From assembly GCA_029821235.1 (NCBI GenBank), contig JALGTT010000060.1, positions 1 through 14,780 on the forward strand: a stretch of 14,780 bases of DNA, read 5' to 3'. The notes beneath the pieces are model-generated. The model had not been told where the DNA came from. It was given only the letters and a program-made list of their open reading frames with translations, and searched no databases. The stretch is from Candidatus Hebobacteria bacterium (lineage in GTDB: Bacteria; Armatimonadota; Hebobacteria; Hebobacterales; Hebobacteraceae). The position numbers and the translations under genes were made by a program. Shown here in pieces: positions 13,867 to 14,780 of this stretch; the first letter of the stretch is position 1, and each line of letters starts with the position of its first letter.

Positions 13867-14298
13867 CTACCACTTCCTCCCGCTCATCGCCTCCAGAAAC
13901 TCCCCCGGGGTGAGCACCTGGAGCGGGCCGATGTCCCCCCGCTCCACCAGATCGGGATCGAGGGCGACGATGGCGTCCGCCTCTCCGGCGCGCGCGCAGG
14001 CCACGAACTTGTTCAGCGCGGGCCGCTTCGGGAACGGCCCCTCGGAGCCCTCCGCCTCGGGCTTCACCCACAGCACTTTGTGCCTGCCCGCGGCGGACCT
14101 GCCGAAGGCCTCCATCAACTCCCTCGCCCCCTCCTTCGTGTCCCCCAGCCGCGCCAGCGCGGCCAGGTACTCCGCCGCGATCTCCTCCGACAGACACAGG
14201 GACACCTTCCCCTCCCACCAGTACTTCATCACCAGCCTCGCCTCGCCGCCCAGCAGGCTGGCCAGCAGCACGTGAGTATCTACCACCACTTTCCGCAT
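13867..14298 (-). CDS. PIN-domain protein, COG1569-like putative toxin component
   Basis: This 143-residue protein has the PIN nuclease fold pattern. VVVDTHVLLASLLGG at 4-18 gives Asp7, SEEIAAEYLAAL at 37-48 gives Glu43, and ADAIVALDPDLV at 107-118 gives Asp108, Asp114 and Asp116, with LTPGEFLEAM near the end, as in the PIN-family putative toxins annotated under COG1569. The usual DTN is DTH, and the family's DNKF motif reads LNKF at 95-98, so one acidic residue is missing. Such proteins are Mg-dependent RNases of toxin-antitoxin modules, but no antitoxin gene is visible upstream or downstream. The ATG has only a weak upstream purine run. Activity and target are unknown. Confidence 0.72.
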   Translation of the reverse strand: MRKVVVDTHVLLASLLGGEARLVMKYWWEGKVSLCLSEEIAAEYLAALARLGDTKEGARELMEAFGRSAAGRHKVLWVKPEAEGSEGPFPKRPALNKFVACARAGEADAIVALDPDLVERGDIGPLQVLTPGEFLEAMSGRKW

Positions 14299-14462
14299 CT
14301 CGCGCCCCCGCTCTTCTCCGACGTCCTCGGGTCCTCTCTTCCCTCCCCGCTTGCCCGGCTCCTCTCCAGACTCCGCGGGGAGAGCGGCGGATGACAGTAG
14401 ACTGATCCCGGCGCGGACCCCAAGAAGGGCTGAGGTGCAGCATCACGAATCGAGGAGCGAAG

Positions 14463-14780
14463 ATGGCTTCGGCCGCGGTCGCCGCGGCGGAAGCGCGAGG
14501 AGTGCTGGAGATGGAAATGACGTTCATCACCCTGTTGTTCCTGGTCTCTGTGGTCTCCCTCTGTGTCGCGCCGGGAGAGGCGCGGGGAGACTCCCGCCCC
14601 GGCCGCGGCCTGCCCGAGGGCCGGATGGATGTCGTCTACTCCCTGGAGGTGGAGACCCCGCATGTCAAGTGGGCCGATCCCTACCAGGGCGGCCGCATTC
14701 GCGCCTGGATGCTCCCCAATGTGGTGGGGGGACGCGACGTGGTCGAACTCGCCCAGCGGCTCAGCCTCGAGTACGACACC
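14463..14780 (+). CDS. Secreted protein of unknown function, N-terminal part (runs off the window)
   Basis: An open frame without stops continues to the window's right edge. A hydrophobic stretch TFITLLFLVSVVSLCVAPGEA followed by a charged Gly/Arg/Pro linker looks like a signal peptide. The mature start (RMDVVYSLEVETPHVKW, then a GGRIRAWMLPNVVGGRDVVE segment) does not match a family I can name. Three ATGs compete: 14463 (GAGGAG 5 bases upstream), 14511 (GAGGAG 8 bases upstream) and 14517 (GGAG 6 bases upstream). The longest gives an unusual acidic n-region before the hydrophobic core, so the shorter starts are quite possible. It is divergent from the PIN gene. No promoter is recognised in 14299-14462. 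Confidence 0.6.
   Translation, partial: MASAAVAAAEARGVLEMEMTFITLLFLVSVVSLCVAPGEARGDSRPGRGLPEGRMDVVYSLEVETPHVKWADPYQGGRIRAWMLPNVVGGRDVVELAQRLSLEYDT

Noticed and set aside
13584..13913. 109-codon open frame beginning MAQIFNLRP
   Set aside because: It is made by the palindromic repeat units; this kind of ORF is a known artefact of such repeats.
14280..14663. Minus-strand open frame upstream of the PIN gene as an antitoxin
   Set aside because: It overlaps the PIN start and runs opposite the secreted-protein frame, with no antitoxin-like pattern.

Overview
This is a chromosomal replication-origin neighbourhood from a high-GC bacterium. Core genes around the origin run outward on both sides: leftward (minus strand) dnaA, dnaN, recF, a DUF721/DciA-like gene, a GT4 glycosyltransferase and a nucleotidyltransferase/phosphomannomutase-like fusion; rightward (plus strand) rpmH, rnpA, yidD, yidC, jag and rsmG. 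The taxon cannot be fixed from sequence alone. The very high GC, the lipoprotein-type YidC and the intergenic palindromic repeats would suit a little-sampled phylum such as Armatimonadota or a related environmental lineage; this is a guess.

Left region (1-4900): the C-terminal end of DNA polymerase I (plus strand) converges on a minus-strand block across a 238-bp gap holding hairpins and a widespread dispersed-repeat sequence. The minus block reads DUF721/DciA-like, then GT4 glycosyltransferase, then an 812-residue NTP-transferase/left-handed beta-helix/PMM-like protein. The spacing suggests cotranscription with recF, so polysaccharide or nucleotide-sugar genes sit where gyrB often lies.

Origin region (4939-9760): recF, dnaN and dnaA on the minus strand, then a roughly 700-bp intergenic stretch that looks like oriC. 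It has a perfect DnaA box, an inverted partner box, AT-rich tracts, a good minus-strand promoter candidate for dnaA and a near-consensus plus-strand promoter for rpmH. The dnaA-dnaN gap carries another near-perfect box and an AT-rich tract. As assembled, dnaA has lost about 37 nt inside domain IV, which throws the DnaA signature helix out of frame. This is the most important anomaly in the window.

Right region (9757-13492): a compact ribosome/RNA/membrane-insertion operon with start-stop overlaps between rnpA, yidD and yidC, preceded by a structured 5' leader. YidC has a lipobox, a TPR-like periplasmic segment and a Lys where the groove Arg is expected.

Far right (13493-14780): about 370 bp of mosaic palindromic repeats of two families, a lone PIN-domain protein on the minus strand, and the start of a secreted protein that runs off the window. 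I found no CRISPR array, tRNA, rRNA, insertion sequence or clear defence cluster. I do not see a convincing wholly new system; the best leads are the broken dnaA, the structured rpmH leader, and the domain oddities in the PMM-like, DciA-like and YidC proteins.
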